DNA of 64,000 bases from Desulfovibrio sp. (GTDB lineage: Bacteria; Desulfobacterota; Desulfovibrionia; Desulfovibrionales; Desulfovibrionaceae): contig JACQYS010000023.1 in the NCBI GenBank assembly GCA_016208105.1, forward strand, positions 124,001-188,000. Reading direction: 5' to 3'. Each line of letters starts with the position of its first letter. Positions within the stretch are counted from its first letter, which is position 1. Both the position numbers and the translations under genes were made by a program. The notes beneath the pieces were generated by a model. It was not told the origin of the DNA. It ran no database searches and worked only from the letters and a program-made list of their open reading frames with translations. Positions 54,435 through 63,910 of this stretch are shown in pieces.

Positions 54435-55560
54435 CGGCCCTAGCGTGCACCACCATGTCCTGCTCGAGCGCAGGGGCGGTACGGCCAAGGTGGCCCGCAT
54501 GCTTGCCGCGAGCCCGGGAAGCGGCGCCGGCACCAGCCTGAGCTTTGAAATTCCTGAATCCGGTGTTTTTGCCGACACGCTACGGTCATTTCAATGCGAT
54601 CCGGGCGACCTCGCCGCCCTGGCCCCGGCCGGGAGCGTGGTCCATGTGCACGCCACCAGGGACTGGCAGGCCCTTCTGGCGGGTTTTCGCGCCACACCCG
54701 GCACTCCCGGGCCGCTGATCGTCACGGCGCACGACTGCACCCTCATCACCGGGGGCTGCGTCTACCCGGTTTTCTGCGACCAGCATCAGTTCGGCTGCCC
54801 GGATCCATGCCCGCGCGCATATCCGGACTCGAGGCGGGCCAGATCCCTGATACATGAGGCGGTGTCCTCGCTCCGCCCCGTGCTGGTGTCGCCCTCGTCC
54901 TGGCTGGCGCGCCTTCTTCGCCACGAATGGCCGGATATCCCGGTGAAAGTGATCCCCAACGGAATCGACGCCCCACCGCAACTTGCGGACAAATCCCAGT
55001 CCCGGTCACGGCTGGGAATATCCCCGGCGGCCAAGGTCGTCCTTTTTCTGGCCCACGGGGGAACGAAGGCGGCCTACAAAGGGGGAGACAGGTTCGAAGC
55101 CCTGTTTGCCCGTGTGGCGGCCAAGGTCCCCGGGGCGCTGTGCCTTCTGGCGGGAGGGGAGGAATCTCTCAGGGGCGAGGGCGTGATGCGCCTGCCGTAT
55201 GTCGATGGCGAGCTGCTCTCCACAGTGCTTCGCGCCGCGGACGTGCTCGTCTATCCCAGCCAGGCGGACAACCATCCCCTGGTGGTGCTCGAGGCCATGG
55301 GCCACGCCCTGCCCGTGGCCGCCTACGGCGTGGGGGGCATTCCGGAGCAGATCGAGAACGGGGTTTGCGGCAGGCTGGTGCCCGTGAATGATGAGGAAGG
55401 CTTGGCCGAGGCGGCCGCCGGTATCCTGTCCGATGCCAGGCTGGCCAAGGTGCTTGGTGAAAACGCGCGGAGCAGGGCGCTCAAGCACTTTTCAGCCGGG
55501 CGGATGGCCTTGGACTATGCGAAGCTTTATGCCCGGTTGATGGCCAAGGGCGCGGCATAA
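54427..55560 (+). CDS. Family 4-type glycosyltransferase
   Basis: 377 residues, GT-B. Short acceptor-side segments in the N-half (VHVHATRDWQAL, VTAHDCTLITGGC), donor half with PNGIDAPP, VLFLAHGGTKAAYKGGDRFE, and the signature LVYPSQADNHPLVVLEAMGHALPVAAYGVGGIPE (EX7E-type). Two cysteines in GGCVYP and FGCPDPC may bind metal. It overlaps the upstream glycosyltransferase, so both act in one pathway, probably surface polysaccharide synthesis. Confidence 0.86.
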   Translation: MADGPSVHHHVLLERRGGTAKVARMLAASPGSGAGTSLSFEIPESGVFADTLRSFQCDPGDLAALAPAGSVVHVHATRDWQALLAGFRATPGTPGPLIVTAHDCTLITGGCVYPVFCDQHQFGCPDPCPRAYPDSRRARSLIHEAVSSLRPVLVSPSSWLARLLRHEWPDIPVKVIPNGIDAPPQLADKSQSRSRLGISPAAKVVLFLAHGGTKAAYKGGDRFEALFARVAAKVPGALCLLAGGEESLRGEGVMRLPYVDGELLSTVLRAADVLVYPSQADNHPLVVLEAMGHALPVAAYGVGGIPEQIENGVCGRLVPVNDEEGLAEAAAGILSDARLAKVLGENARSRALKHFSAGRMALDYAKLYARLMAKGAA

Positions 55561-55632
55561 TCCTGGCTGCCATCCGGACGGATTGCACCGAATCATGCGC
55601 GCGCCCAAGCAGGTCTTGAAGGGTGTCCGCGG

Positions 55633-55869
55633 TCAGGGATTGGGCGTGAACCAGGACACTTTGATCTCAATCGACCCCTTGCTCCCGCCCGTTTTTTCTT
55701 TGGCTTTTCCCTTGCACTCAATCTTTAGCCACTCACCAATCTCGACGTTTCCGTTGTCTGTAACGATGGTGCCCTGGGCCAGGCCATCGGCGAGTTTTCT
55801 CAGCAAAACCGCCGCGTCGTAGCGCAGGACGCTCTCTTTGATGTCCATCAGGACGTGTTTCTCACTCAT
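55633..55869 (-). CDS. Amphi-Trp domain protein
   Basis: 78 residues. Helix LRYDAAVLLRKLADGLAQG, then DNGNVEIGEWLKIECKGKAKEKTG and the final strand GSIEIKVSWF, which match the small amphi-Trp family (final SWF with conserved Trp). Members are common in Desulfovibrio and archaea; function unknown. The start at 55869 has GGAGG; the long upstream frame is non-conserved. Confidence 0.8.
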   Translation of the reverse strand: MSEKHVLMDIKESVLRYDAAVLLRKLADGLAQGTIVTDNGNVEIGEWLKIECKGKAKEKTGGSKGSIEIKVSWFTPNP

Positions 55870-56226
55870 GGGTTCCTCCGTGTGCGTGGTGGTCGTAATC
55901 CTAGACGAGTTCCATTGGCCCTTTATGACGATCTCAAGAACATCCGCGGTTTTTTTGGCTTCCCCGCTCTCCTGCAGGTCCGAAGCGGCACGCCGTGTTG
56001 AGCGTTCATCACCGGCACAATGACTCTCCATGGTTTCAGGCAGGGCGGCGCGCCCGTGTGCGATGCCCGTAAGAAGGCGCTTCATATGAATCACGCGGGG
56101 TGAAGAGAGTATTCCCTCGCGTTTTGGTCTGATTAAGGAATGAGTTGTATCGATTCGTGGGCTGGTGTAACTCACTTACGTACTAGAATGATTACACCTT
56201 TAACCACAATCACAAGAGGTGCGAAT

Positions 56227-56814
56227 ATGAAGATCCGGACCCTCGTCCTGGCCGCTGTACTGGCCGCCACCACCGTCTGGAGCGCCATTGCCTTCGCCCA
56301 GGCGCCGCAGGCCACTCCGGTGCCCACTGACACGCGCAAACAGACCACGCTCGGCAAGTACATAACGTCGCTCGAGGCATATCTCATGTGGCGGGGCAAG
56401 CCCAAGGAGGTGACGATCCTGGATGTGCGCACTCCCGAGGAGTACAGCTTCGTCGGCCACCCCGACATGGCCGTGAACGTGCCCGTGCTTCTTTTCAACG
56501 CGAAGTTCGACCCTGAGAAAAAGGCCTACGGCATGGACGCCAACCCCGAGTTCGTGGCCCAGGTGTCCAAGCGCCTCGGCAAGAACGACACCATTTTGGT
56601 CTTGTGCCGCAGCGGACAGCGGGCCGCCACGGCTGTGAACCTGCTCGCCAAGGAAGGATTCACCAACGCTTACAATATAGTGGACAGCTTCGAGGGTGAT
56701 ATGCTGAACGACCCGGAGAGCGTGTTCAACGGCAAGCGCATGAAGAACGGCTGGAAAAACTACGGATTGCCCTGGACATACTCTCTGAATCCCGAGTTGA
56801 TCTGGTCCAAATAA
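56227..56814 (+). CDS. Secreted rhodanese-like protein
   Basis: 195 residues with a signal peptide (MKIRTLVLAAVLAATTVWSAIAFAQA, cleaved near residue 26). Rhodanese fold: ILDVRTPEEYSFVGHP, then the active-site loop VLCRSGQRAATAV with catalytic Cys. Rhodaneses transfer sulfur to thiophilic acceptors; a periplasmic one may handle thiosulfate or polysulfide in this organism. The ATG has an AGAGGTG site. Confidence 0.9.
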   Translation: MKIRTLVLAAVLAATTVWSAIAFAQAPQATPVPTDTRKQTTLGKYITSLEAYLMWRGKPKEVTILDVRTPEEYSFVGHPDMAVNVPVLLFNAKFDPEKKAYGMDANPEFVAQVSKRLGKNDTILVLCRSGQRAATAVNLLAKEGFTNAYNIVDSFEGDMLNDPESVFNGKRMKNGWKNYGLPWTYSLNPELIWSK

Positions 56815-56869
56815 CGTTTTCCCCAAGGACGGGCAGGGGCGGTTCCGTGGTGCGGGGCCGCCCCTTGTT

Positions 56870-57346
56870 TTATTTCCGCGCGGGCTTGAATTCCCACAGG
56901 TCTCCAAGTTTCGTCGCGCCCGGAGCATTCGCCCATTCGATGAATTCCAGCACCACTGTTCGAATCTTGTCCCGGATCACCCTCAGTTTGGCCATTTTCT
57001 CTTCGTGGTTTCCCGTCATCTTGGCCGGGTCCTCGAAGGGGATATGGAGCCGGTGGGTCATACCGGGGAATATCGGGCACATGGCCTCGTCGGACTCTTC
57101 GCACACAGTGATCACGTAATCGAACACCCTTCCCGACTTGTAGAGATCGAAAACCCTCTGGGTGCGCTTGCCGGAGAGGTCCATGCCTTCCTCGGCCATG
57201 GCTTCCACCACAAGCGGGTTGATGGCCGTGGGATCGAATCCGGCGCTTTCCACCTGAAATTCCTTTCCTCCAAGGGATTTCAAATACGCCTCGGCCATCT
57301 GGCTGCGGGCACTGTTGTGGACGCAGATGAAAAGGACTCGTTTCAT
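56870..57346 (-). CDS. arsC: Low-molecular-weight phosphatase-family arsenate reductase
   Basis: 158 residues. The catalytic loop is CVHNSARSQMAEA (CX5R, residues 8-20). The later VITVCEESDEAMCP supplies the second and third cysteines at about residues 80-90, which distinguish thioredoxin-coupled arsenate reductases from plain tyrosine phosphatases. It lies divergent from an AraC-type gene; no arsB or acr3 is adjacent, so a general protein-phosphatase role remains possible. Confidence 0.85.
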   Translation of the reverse strand: MKRVLFICVHNSARSQMAEAYLKSLGGKEFQVESAGFDPTAINPLVVEAMAEEGMDLSGKRTQRVFDLYKSGRVFDYVITVCEESDEAMCPIFPGMTHRLHIPFEDPAKMTGNHEEKMAKLRVIRDKIRTVVLEFIEWANAPGATKLGDLWEFKPARK

Positions 57347-57515
57347 TCAAATCTCCATGGGATGAATAATGAAACGATACGCTTCCCATGTTACGCTTCT
57401 GTGTCCATTGCGGAGGCAGCGGTTCGAGCAAAACGGTTTTTCCTTCATCATCATCGCCGCGCGGCTCACGTTTATATAAGTATTTATAGTAACAAACTAG
57501 AAACAGAAGCGCAGA

Positions 57516-58364
57516 ATGATCGCCTGGCAGATACTCATTGACGGCGCATCCGGCAGGGCGATAAAAAAAATCATGCCGGAAAAAGGATATACCGCTCCCT
57601 TCAGGTCTTCCCCCATCCCCGACAAGCTGCCCCGGCCTGTCCACGCCAGGCCCGAGAGCCTTGCCGGGGGATGCTGGGCCAAACCGCATTCCCATGGCTG
57701 GGCCCAGTTCACCTATGCCTCCAGGGGCATCCTGGAAGTCCGCACCAGGCTGGGCAGCCATATGGTTCCACCGAGGCGCGCCATCTGGATTCCCCCCGGA
57801 ATCGAGCATTCCATGCTCTCAACGGGCCCCGCCCTGATGCGCTCGCTCTATATCGATGCCGAGGCCGCCCCATGGATCGCCACGGCGCCTTGCAGGGTGC
57901 TGGAGGTGACTCCCCTGGCCCGCGAGCTGGTGCTGGCCATGTCCGGCTTGCCGCCGGATTACGCATTGGACGGCCCTCCGGCACGGCTGGTGTCTGTTCT
58001 GCTTGATCAGCTGGAGAGCCTGGCCGAGGCTCAACTCACCTTGCCGTTTCCCGCCGATACACAGCTTGCGGGCATATGCGCCGCACTCAGGGAACAGCCC
58101 GACGCACAAAGCACCCTGGAGGAGCTGGCCAACGCGGCGGGCATGACCGCAGGAACCCTGAACGAGCGTTTCGAACGGGAAACCGGTCTGGCGTTTCTCG
58201 AATGGCGCTCGCGGTTGAGGCTGCTTGCCTCTTTGTCCGGCCTGGAAAGAGGAGACAGCCTGAGCGCCGTGGCACTGGATGCAGGCTATGACTCGTTGTC
58301 AGCGTATGTTTCAGCCTTCAAAAATCACCTTGGGCGAACACCCGAAGAGTTTGTCCCTGCCTGA
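57516..58364 (+). CDS. AraC-family transcriptional regulator
   Basis: 282 residues. N-terminal cupin-like sensory domain (about 40-120, with [18 protein letters not shown]), C-terminal AraC HTH pair (about 190-280): [19 protein letters not shown] and [25 protein letters not shown]. Possibly regulates the DJ-1/PfpI gene directly after it (about 130 bp apart). Start at 57516 or at the downstream ATG 57573; neither has a strong ribosome-binding site. Confidence 0.83.
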   Translation: MIAWQILIDGASGRAIKKIMPEKGYTAPFRSSPIPDKLPRPVHARPESLAGGCWAKPHSHGWAQFTYASRGILEVRTRLGSHMVPPRRAIWIPPGIEHSMLSTGPALMRSLYIDAEAAPWIATAPCRVLEVTPLARELVLAMSGLPPDYALDGPPARLVSVLLDQLESLAEAQLTLPFPADTQLAGICAALREQPDAQSTLEELANAAGMTAGTLNERFERETGLAFLEWRSRLRLLASLSGLERGDSLSAVALDAGYDSLSAYVSAFKNHLGRTPEEFVPA

Positions 58365-58495
58365 CGCATTCCCTGCCCCCCATGCCGGTCCCTCCGGTCC
58401 ATCCCTTAAAATGCTTACATCCGGCGGAAAATCCGGTATGTGGCAACCAACCAGCTCCACCGGTAAGGTGGTGTCTCCCAACTTGGAGGATACTC

Positions 58496-59083
58496 ATGTC
58501 GGCAAAGCGCATTCTCATGCTTATCGGCGATTTCGTTGAGGATTACGAAGTGATGGTTCCTTTCCAGATGTTGTTGATGGTCGGGCACGATGTCCATGCC
58601 GTGTGCCCCGGAAAGAAGGCCGGAGACATGGTGAAGACGGCGGTCCATGACTTCGAAGGCGACCAGACCTACACCGAGAAACCCGGCCACAATTTCCTCG
58701 TGAACCACGATTTCGAAGGGGTGGACCCCGGCGACTACGATGGCCTTGTCATACCCGGAGGGCGCGCACCCGAGTATATACGGCTCAATGAGCGCGTTCT
58801 GGATATCGTTCGCCATTTCGCAGCGGCCAAAAAGCCCATAGCCTCCATTTGCCACGGCCCGCAGGTGCTGGTGGCTGCGGGAGTGCTGGACGGCAAAGGG
58901 TGCACCGCCTACCCGGCCGTGAAGCCGGACGTGTTGATGGCTGGGGGGAAATGGCTTGAAATAAACGAAACATTCACCAATGCGCACGTGGACGGCAACC
59001 TCGTCACCGCTGCCGCATGGCCGGCCCATCCCGAGTGGATGCGCAAGTTCCTTGTTCTGTTGGGGTCCAAGATCGAGGCGTAG
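58496..59083 (+). CDS. DJ-1/PfpI family protein
   Basis: 195 residues of the PfpI/DJ-1 class: the nucleophile elbow [13 protein letters not shown] with its Cys, the partner Glu in [12 protein letters not shown], and [12 protein letters not shown]. Members act as peptidases, glyoxalases or deglycases under stress. The start has GGAGG and is the downstream partner of the AraC-type regulator gene. Function is otherwise unassigned. Confidence 0.87.
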   Translation: MSAKRILMLIGDFVEDYEVMVPFQMLLMVGHDVHAVCPGKKAGDMVKTAVHDFEGDQTYTEKPGHNFLVNHDFEGVDPGDYDGLVIPGGRAPEYIRLNERVLDIVRHFAAAKKPIASICHGPQVLVAAGVLDGKGCTAYPAVKPDVLMAGGKWLEINETFTNAHVDGNLVTAAAWPAHPEWMRKFLVLLGSKIEA

Positions 59084-59127
59084 CAGCCTGCAATACGCCA
59101 GGGGCCGGGTTCACCCCCGGCCCTTTT

Positions 59128-61392
59128 CTAGAGCTTGCCTCTTTCCCTGAGCACGCTTTCCATCACCTGCTTGAGAACCTCAAGTTCCACCGGCTTGGAC
59201 ACGTAGGAGTCCATGCCCGCCTCAAGGAAGCGCTCCCTGTCGCCGCTCATGGCGTATGCCGTCAGCGCGATGATGGGAACGGCCGGGTCGACCCCTTCGG
59301 CCTTGCCGGAGCGTATCCGGCCGGTGGCCTCGATGCCGTCCATTTCCGGCATCTGAATGTCCATGAGGATGATGTCGAACGAGTGCTTGGCGGCCAGTTG
59401 CAGCCCTTCGTGGCCGTTGCTCGCGGTGGCCACGGCATAACCGCTCTTTTCAAGCATTCGCGCCATGGTGATTCTGTTGATGGCTTCATCCTCCACCAAA
59501 AGAATCTGAAGCCCGCGCTCCGTTTTGCTTAACTTCGGGGACTTCCCGGAAGGTCTTCGCGTCCGCCCTGTTGCAGGCGTTTTCAGGGGGAAGACGGCGC
59601 GTACGGTAGTGCCCTGGCCCTCGGCACTGTCGATGGAAAGCTCTCCGCTCAGAAGACTCACTATGCGCCGCACTATGGCCAGCCCGAGTCCGGCGCCTTC
59701 GTGGCGGCGGACGTAGGACCTGTCCACCTGGGTGAATGGTTCGAAAATTTCCTGCAGCCGGTCCGACGGGATGCCGATTCCGGTATCGCGAACCGAGAAG
59801 AGTACCCGGACGGGGGTGTCGTCCGGTTTGGACATCATGGAGATATTGACGGTGATCGATCCCTTTTCCGTGAACTTGATGGCGTTCCCGACAAGGTTGA
59901 AAAGCACCTGCCTCAGCCGTGCCTCGTCCCCGATAAGATGATTCGGCGTATTGTCATCGATTGTGAAGATGAGGTCCAATCCCTTTTCTGCGGCAGCGGT
60001 GGTGAATAGTTCCTGTACCGACTGCTGCAGCTCCAGGAAGTTGAAGGTGGATTCGTGAACGGAAAGCTTGTTCGATTCTATCTTCGAAAGATCAAGGATG
60101 TCGGTTAGGAGTCCTGAAAGACGGTTTGTTGTTTTTATTGCGGTGGATATGTATTCATCCTGCTCATAATCAGTTGTTGTTGTCTGCATCAGTTGGAGCA
60201 TTCCCAGTATCCCGTTGAGCGGGGTGCGTATCTCGTGGCTCATGTTGGCCAGGAATTCGGTTTTCGCCTTGCTTGCGATCTCGGCGGATTCCTTGGCGGT
60301 GCGAAGCTCGTCTTCCGCCTGTTTGCTCTCGGTTATGTCGTGAAAAACTGAAACATAATGCGTTATGCTTCCGGAAGGGTTGGCAAGGGCGCTTATGGTC
60401 ATCCATTCAGGGAAGATGTCCCCATTCTTGCGTTTGTTCCAGATTTCTCCGGCCCAGCTTCCTTCCTGGCTTATCTTCTTCCACATCTCCTGGTAGAATT
60501 CGGGCGATTGACGGCCTGAACCGAGTATCCGCGGATTTTTCCCGATGACTTCTTCCGGCGAGTATCCGGTAATGGCCGTAAAACTGGGGTTGACCTGGAG
60601 AATCGAGCCGTTCTGATCGGTTATCAGAACGCCTTCGAGCGCGTTTTCAATTACTTTGGCCGCCAGTTTGAGATGCCTGGTCTTTCCGTCGACTTCCTGG
60701 AGCATGGAATTGTACGAGGCCACGACATCGCCGATTTCGTCGTTGCTGGACCAGGCGAGGGGCTCGTTGCCTTCCGGCAGGGCATTGCGTTCCAGGGACT
60801 TCTTAAGCCGGGCAAGGGGCACTCCTATCTGGAAATGCACCACCAGCGCGCACGCCCCGATGAGGAGCGACAGCAAAAGGACAAGGGTTTTCAGTTCCGC
60901 CACAAGCCTGGAAGAGGCCGCCTCCCGCAGACGTCCATCATGAAAGACAACCTCCAGACGGCCGAGTTCGAACGTGGCCCCTCCGGCTTTGCGAGTGATG
61001 TGCTTGACGGCGGTGAAGGTCCGCTCGAAGTTGTTGGCGGATATCCCCCGGACCTGGGCCAGGATATTGCCTTCCGTATCGTAGAGGGTGGCCTGAAGGA
61101 GGTCGCTGGTGGGCTCATAGCTTCGGATGAGCCGTTCGATGTTCTCCTGGTCGAAAGTCCAGACCGGGTCGGACAGCTGCTCCACCTGGGTGGACAAGAA
61201 CGTCTGCATTCTCTCCTGGAGGTCCTCTTCGTCTTTCTGGACAAGCACCTGGTGCAGCCACAGGAAAAGGAGCAGGGAACCGAGCAGGGATATGGTCAGG
61301 GTGGGCGCAAGTATCTTGAACGCCAGGGGAAACCGCATCCCCCTGGCACTCGGGGCTTTCTTGACGGGAACATCCTCGCGGGTGAGGCTCAT
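59128..61392 (-). CDS. Membrane hybrid histidine kinase coupled to a PhnD-like protein
   Basis: 754 residues. N-terminal transmembrane helix (about 25-47, ILAPTLTISLLGSLLLFLWL), periplasmic domain to about 165, second helix (about 168-190), HAMP, PAS (about 245-365), HisKA with His386 in MSHEIRTP, HATPase with DTGIGIPS and GLGLAIV, and a receiver with Asp678 in LMDIQMP. Start ATG 61392 overlaps the stop of the PhnD-like gene (ATGA), so the two are translationally coupled. Confidence 0.9.
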   Translation of the reverse strand: MSLTREDVPVKKAPSARGMRFPLAFKILAPTLTISLLGSLLLFLWLHQVLVQKDEEDLQERMQTFLSTQVEQLSDPVWTFDQENIERLIRSYEPTSDLLQATLYDTEGNILAQVRGISANNFERTFTAVKHITRKAGGATFELGRLEVVFHDGRLREAASSRLVAELKTLVLLLSLLIGACALVVHFQIGVPLARLKKSLERNALPEGNEPLAWSSNDEIGDVVASYNSMLQEVDGKTRHLKLAAKVIENALEGVLITDQNGSILQVNPSFTAITGYSPEEVIGKNPRILGSGRQSPEFYQEMWKKISQEGSWAGEIWNKRKNGDIFPEWMTISALANPSGSITHYVSVFHDITESKQAEDELRTAKESAEIASKAKTEFLANMSHEIRTPLNGILGMLQLMQTTTTDYEQDEYISTAIKTTNRLSGLLTDILDLSKIESNKLSVHESTFNFLELQQSVQELFTTAAAEKGLDLIFTIDDNTPNHLIGDEARLRQVLFNLVGNAIKFTEKGSITVNISMMSKPDDTPVRVLFSVRDTGIGIPSDRLQEIFEPFTQVDRSYVRRHEGAGLGLAIVRRIVSLLSGELSIDSAEGQGTTVRAVFPLKTPATGRTRRPSGKSPKLSKTERGLQILLVEDEAINRITMARMLEKSGYAVATASNGHEGLQLAAKHSFDIILMDIQMPEMDGIEATGRIRSGKAEGVDPAVPIIALTAYAMSGDRERFLEAGMDSYVSKPVELEVLKQVMESVLRERGKL

Positions 61393-62387
61393 TTTCCTGT
61401 GGCCTCCTCCATCGCCTGGAACGCTTCCAGGCTTTTATCGATCTTCCCGGCCCTCTCCGCTTTTTCCTCAGGGCTCAGATGCTTGTCCGAAAGCACATGC
61501 TCCTTGAGCGTAAAAAGCTCCAGCTTGCGCACAGGTATCAGCTGCCGGTCGTTGGACGGCTTGAAGGCCGTGCGGCCGAGCGCGTACAGCACCTGTCGCT
61601 CCTTCTCCAGATTTTCCGGTGTTTTATCCGGCGTGGGCTGGCCATAGTTCAAAAGAAAGGCGCGGATGCGCGTTTTCAGGGTGGCAGGAAGGTTTTTACG
61701 CCAGACTATGGGGTCGGACGGCAAGGCCGGGGAATTCCAGATGACCCGAACCAGAGGGAACATGTCCGGGTATTTGTCCTGCATGCGTTGCAGATCAAAG
61801 CTGTTGATCGTGGCCGCATCCGCTGTTTTGTGGATTACGGCCAGGAAGTTGGCCTCGTGGCTGCCCCTGTCGAGACGTTTGAAGATGGATTTCGGGTCGA
61901 GCGCCTTGGCGGAAAAGAGATAATAAGACGGAGCCACCGTTCCCGACGTCGAATTGGGATCGCCCATTCTGAAAGTTGTCGTGGAGGCCTTGTTCAGCAA
62001 ATCCTCCGCACTGTGCAGTTCTGAGTCCACTCTGGTAATTATTTGCGAGGTATATGATGTGGCGCCGCCCCTTTCAGCCGCAATGAAGGCCACTTCGCCG
62101 TCCGCCCGGTCAACGGCGTCGATGGCGGATTTGTTGCCGAGCCAGGCGATCTGGACCTTGTTCGTCTTGAGCGCCCAGACGGCACCTGCATAGTCCTCGA
62201 AAGCCATGGAATGGATATTGATTCCCAATGAGTTCGACATGTCGTCCAGAAAAGGCTGCCACAGGGCACGCAGCGTGTCCGAGGATTCGGTTCCAATAAG
62301 GCCGAATCCCAGGTCGGAATTGTCCGCCCGGGACGGACACGCCAAAAAGAGAAGTATGCAGGCTGACACAATGGCGGAACGAGTCAT
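61389..62387 (-). CDS. PhnD-like periplasmic substrate-binding protein
   Basis: 332 residues with a signal peptide (MTRSAIVSACILLFLACPSRA) and the PhnD/phosphonate-binding fold: FGLIGTESSDTLRALWQPFL early, NKVQIAWLGNKSAIDA in the middle, and RMGDPNSTSGTVAPSYYLF, the phosphate/phosphonate-type pocket. No ABC permease or ATPase accompanies it. It is directly coupled to a hybrid sensor kinase, so it probably senses a ligand and reports to that kinase rather than feeding a transporter. Confidence 0.82.
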   Translation of the reverse strand: MTRSAIVSACILLFLACPSRADNSDLGFGLIGTESSDTLRALWQPFLDDMSNSLGINIHSMAFEDYAGAVWALKTNKVQIAWLGNKSAIDAVDRADGEVAFIAAERGGATSYTSQIITRVDSELHSAEDLLNKASTTTFRMGDPNSTSGTVAPSYYLFSAKALDPKSIFKRLDRGSHEANFLAVIHKTADAATINSFDLQRMQDKYPDMFPLVRVIWNSPALPSDPIVWRKNLPATLKTRIRAFLLNYGQPTPDKTPENLEKERQVLYALGRTAFKPSNDRQLIPVRKLELFTLKEHVLSDKHLSPEEKAERAGKIDKSLEAFQAMEEATGK

Positions 62388-62829
62388 TCTTCCTCTGAGT
62401 GCCTAAGGCCTGTTGCCAGTACAAAAAGTAAAAGAAACGAGGCTGTTGGAAATTGATCGCACACTGTGCGACCGTTCCTGGGTAAAGGCCTGACATCCGG
62501 AAATATTTCTTAAAGTACAAGATATTCGGTAAAAGGCAATGAGAAGAGAGTCTCTTTGGGCATGGTTGGTCCTCTCCTTTTTTACTGCCAGTATCCCTAA
62601 TTTTTTACCTGGCGTTGCTAAGAATTTCCTCGGGTTCCGGTTGTGATGGCAACGGGTCGGGCGTGGCATGCGCCGCCTCTAGTGCTGAGGCTCCATGATC
62701 TGCCAGCCCGGGAATGCGATAGCAGGGAACAGGACGGCATACGCGTACCCCCCGCGAGCGGTCCGGGCAAAACAAACGGCCAGGGACGTTTCATTCCCTG
62801 GCCGTTCGTCTGTTCAAGAGGAGTGAAGA
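62388..62829. other. Intergenic region with terminator
   Basis: No gene supported. It holds the DctP terminator (62776-62805) and presumably the promoter of the PhnD/kinase pair (minus strand). Open frames here lack ribosome-binding sites. Confidence 0.5.
62776..62805 (-). terminator. Rho-independent terminator after dctP
   Basis: 11-bp stem ACGGCCAGGGA/TCCCTGGCCGT with 8-nt loop, followed on the minus strand by TTGTTTTG. Confidence 0.85.
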
Positions 62830-63870
62830 TCAGTTCGACGTTTCTTTGGATGCCTCTTCCACCGCTTTCAGGAAGTCGCCAAGCATCTGCTCGCCTTCCG
62901 GGCCGAAGTTTTCAACAAGATACTGCTTCACAACAGGAACGGCCGCGTCGCGGAACTTGGCCTTTTCCTCGGGCGTAAGCGCGTAGACCTCAAGCTTCTT
63001 GGACAGCGCGGGCAGACCGCGGTCGGAGGCCTCGATGACCCGGGCCAGGCCCCGCCCGGCCACAATGGCCGACTTGGCCGCATAGTTCACCACGTTCTTT
63101 TCCATGGGGGTCAAGCCCTGGTAGAACTTGTCGTTCATCACCCACACGTAGGCCGCGAACAGGTGCTCGGACAGGGTGAGGTACTTCTGAACCTCGTCGA
63201 TCTTGCCGAACGCGATGACCGGAATGGGATTCTGCTGCCCGTCGGCCACGCCTGTCTGAAGCGAGGTGTAGACCTCGGCCCAGGCGATGACCACGGGCAT
63301 GGCGCCCATGGCCGCCATCTGGCGCTTGTGGGTCTCGAGCCCCATGGTGCGGATTTTCAGGCCCTTCAAGTCGTCGGGGGTCTTGATGGGCTTCTTGGAG
63401 TTGGTGATGGCGAAGAAACCGCCCGAATCGCCGAAGCCCAGCACCTTGAAGCCGGTCTTCTTCTGGATGTCCGCGGAGAGCTTTTGGCCGAAGGGGCCGT
63501 CCAGCACCTTGTAGGTGGAGGAGATGTTCGGGAAGGCGAAGGGCACGTCCAGAACCGAGATCATTGGGTACATGGCCGCGAACCCGCCCACGGTGAAGAT
63601 GCCGGACTGGATGACGTCGTCTTTGACCTGGGAGAGAACCTCGTTGTCCTTGCCCAACTGGCCGTTGGGGAAGGTCTGGACCGTAAGCGACCGGTTGGTC
63701 CCGGATTCCACCAGCGCCTTGAACACCATGGCCATGGCCCCGGTGGGGTTGTCGTAGGGGTCGTCCTTGTTGATGTGGTGGAGTTTGATGGTCTTCTGGG
63801 CCAGGGCCGCTGCGGGAAGCAGTCCGACGATGAGGCTAAGGGCCACGAGGGCGGTCCACATTCTGCGCAT
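62830..63870 (-). CDS. dctP: TRAP transporter substrate-binding protein (DctP family)
   Basis: 346 residues with a signal peptide (1-24, ending ALAQ). DctP/TAXI-type fold with KTPDDLKGLKIRTMGLETHKRQMAAMGA (the conserved Arg that binds the carboxylate) and AWAEVYTSLQTGVADGQQNP. It captures a C4-dicarboxylate or related acid for a TRAP permease. Downstream of dctM on the same strand, followed by a terminator, so the operon ends here. The substrate is not readable from the sequence. Confidence 0.93.
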   Translation of the reverse strand: MRRMWTALVALSLIVGLLPAAALAQKTIKLHHINKDDPYDNPTGAMAMVFKALVESGTNRSLTVQTFPNGQLGKDNEVLSQVKDDVIQSGIFTVGGFAAMYPMISVLDVPFAFPNISSTYKVLDGPFGQKLSADIQKKTGFKVLGFGDSGGFFAITNSKKPIKTPDDLKGLKIRTMGLETHKRQMAAMGAMPVVIAWAEVYTSLQTGVADGQQNPIPVIAFGKIDEVQKYLTLSEHLFAAYVWVMNDKFYQGLTPMEKNVVNYAAKSAIVAGRGLARVIEASDRGLPALSKKLEVYALTPEEKAKFRDAAVPVVKQYLVENFGPEGEQMLGDFLKAVEEASKETSN

Positions 63871-63910
63871 GCCTATCCTGCCTTGGTTTTAGGTTCGCGG
63901 GTGACCCACG

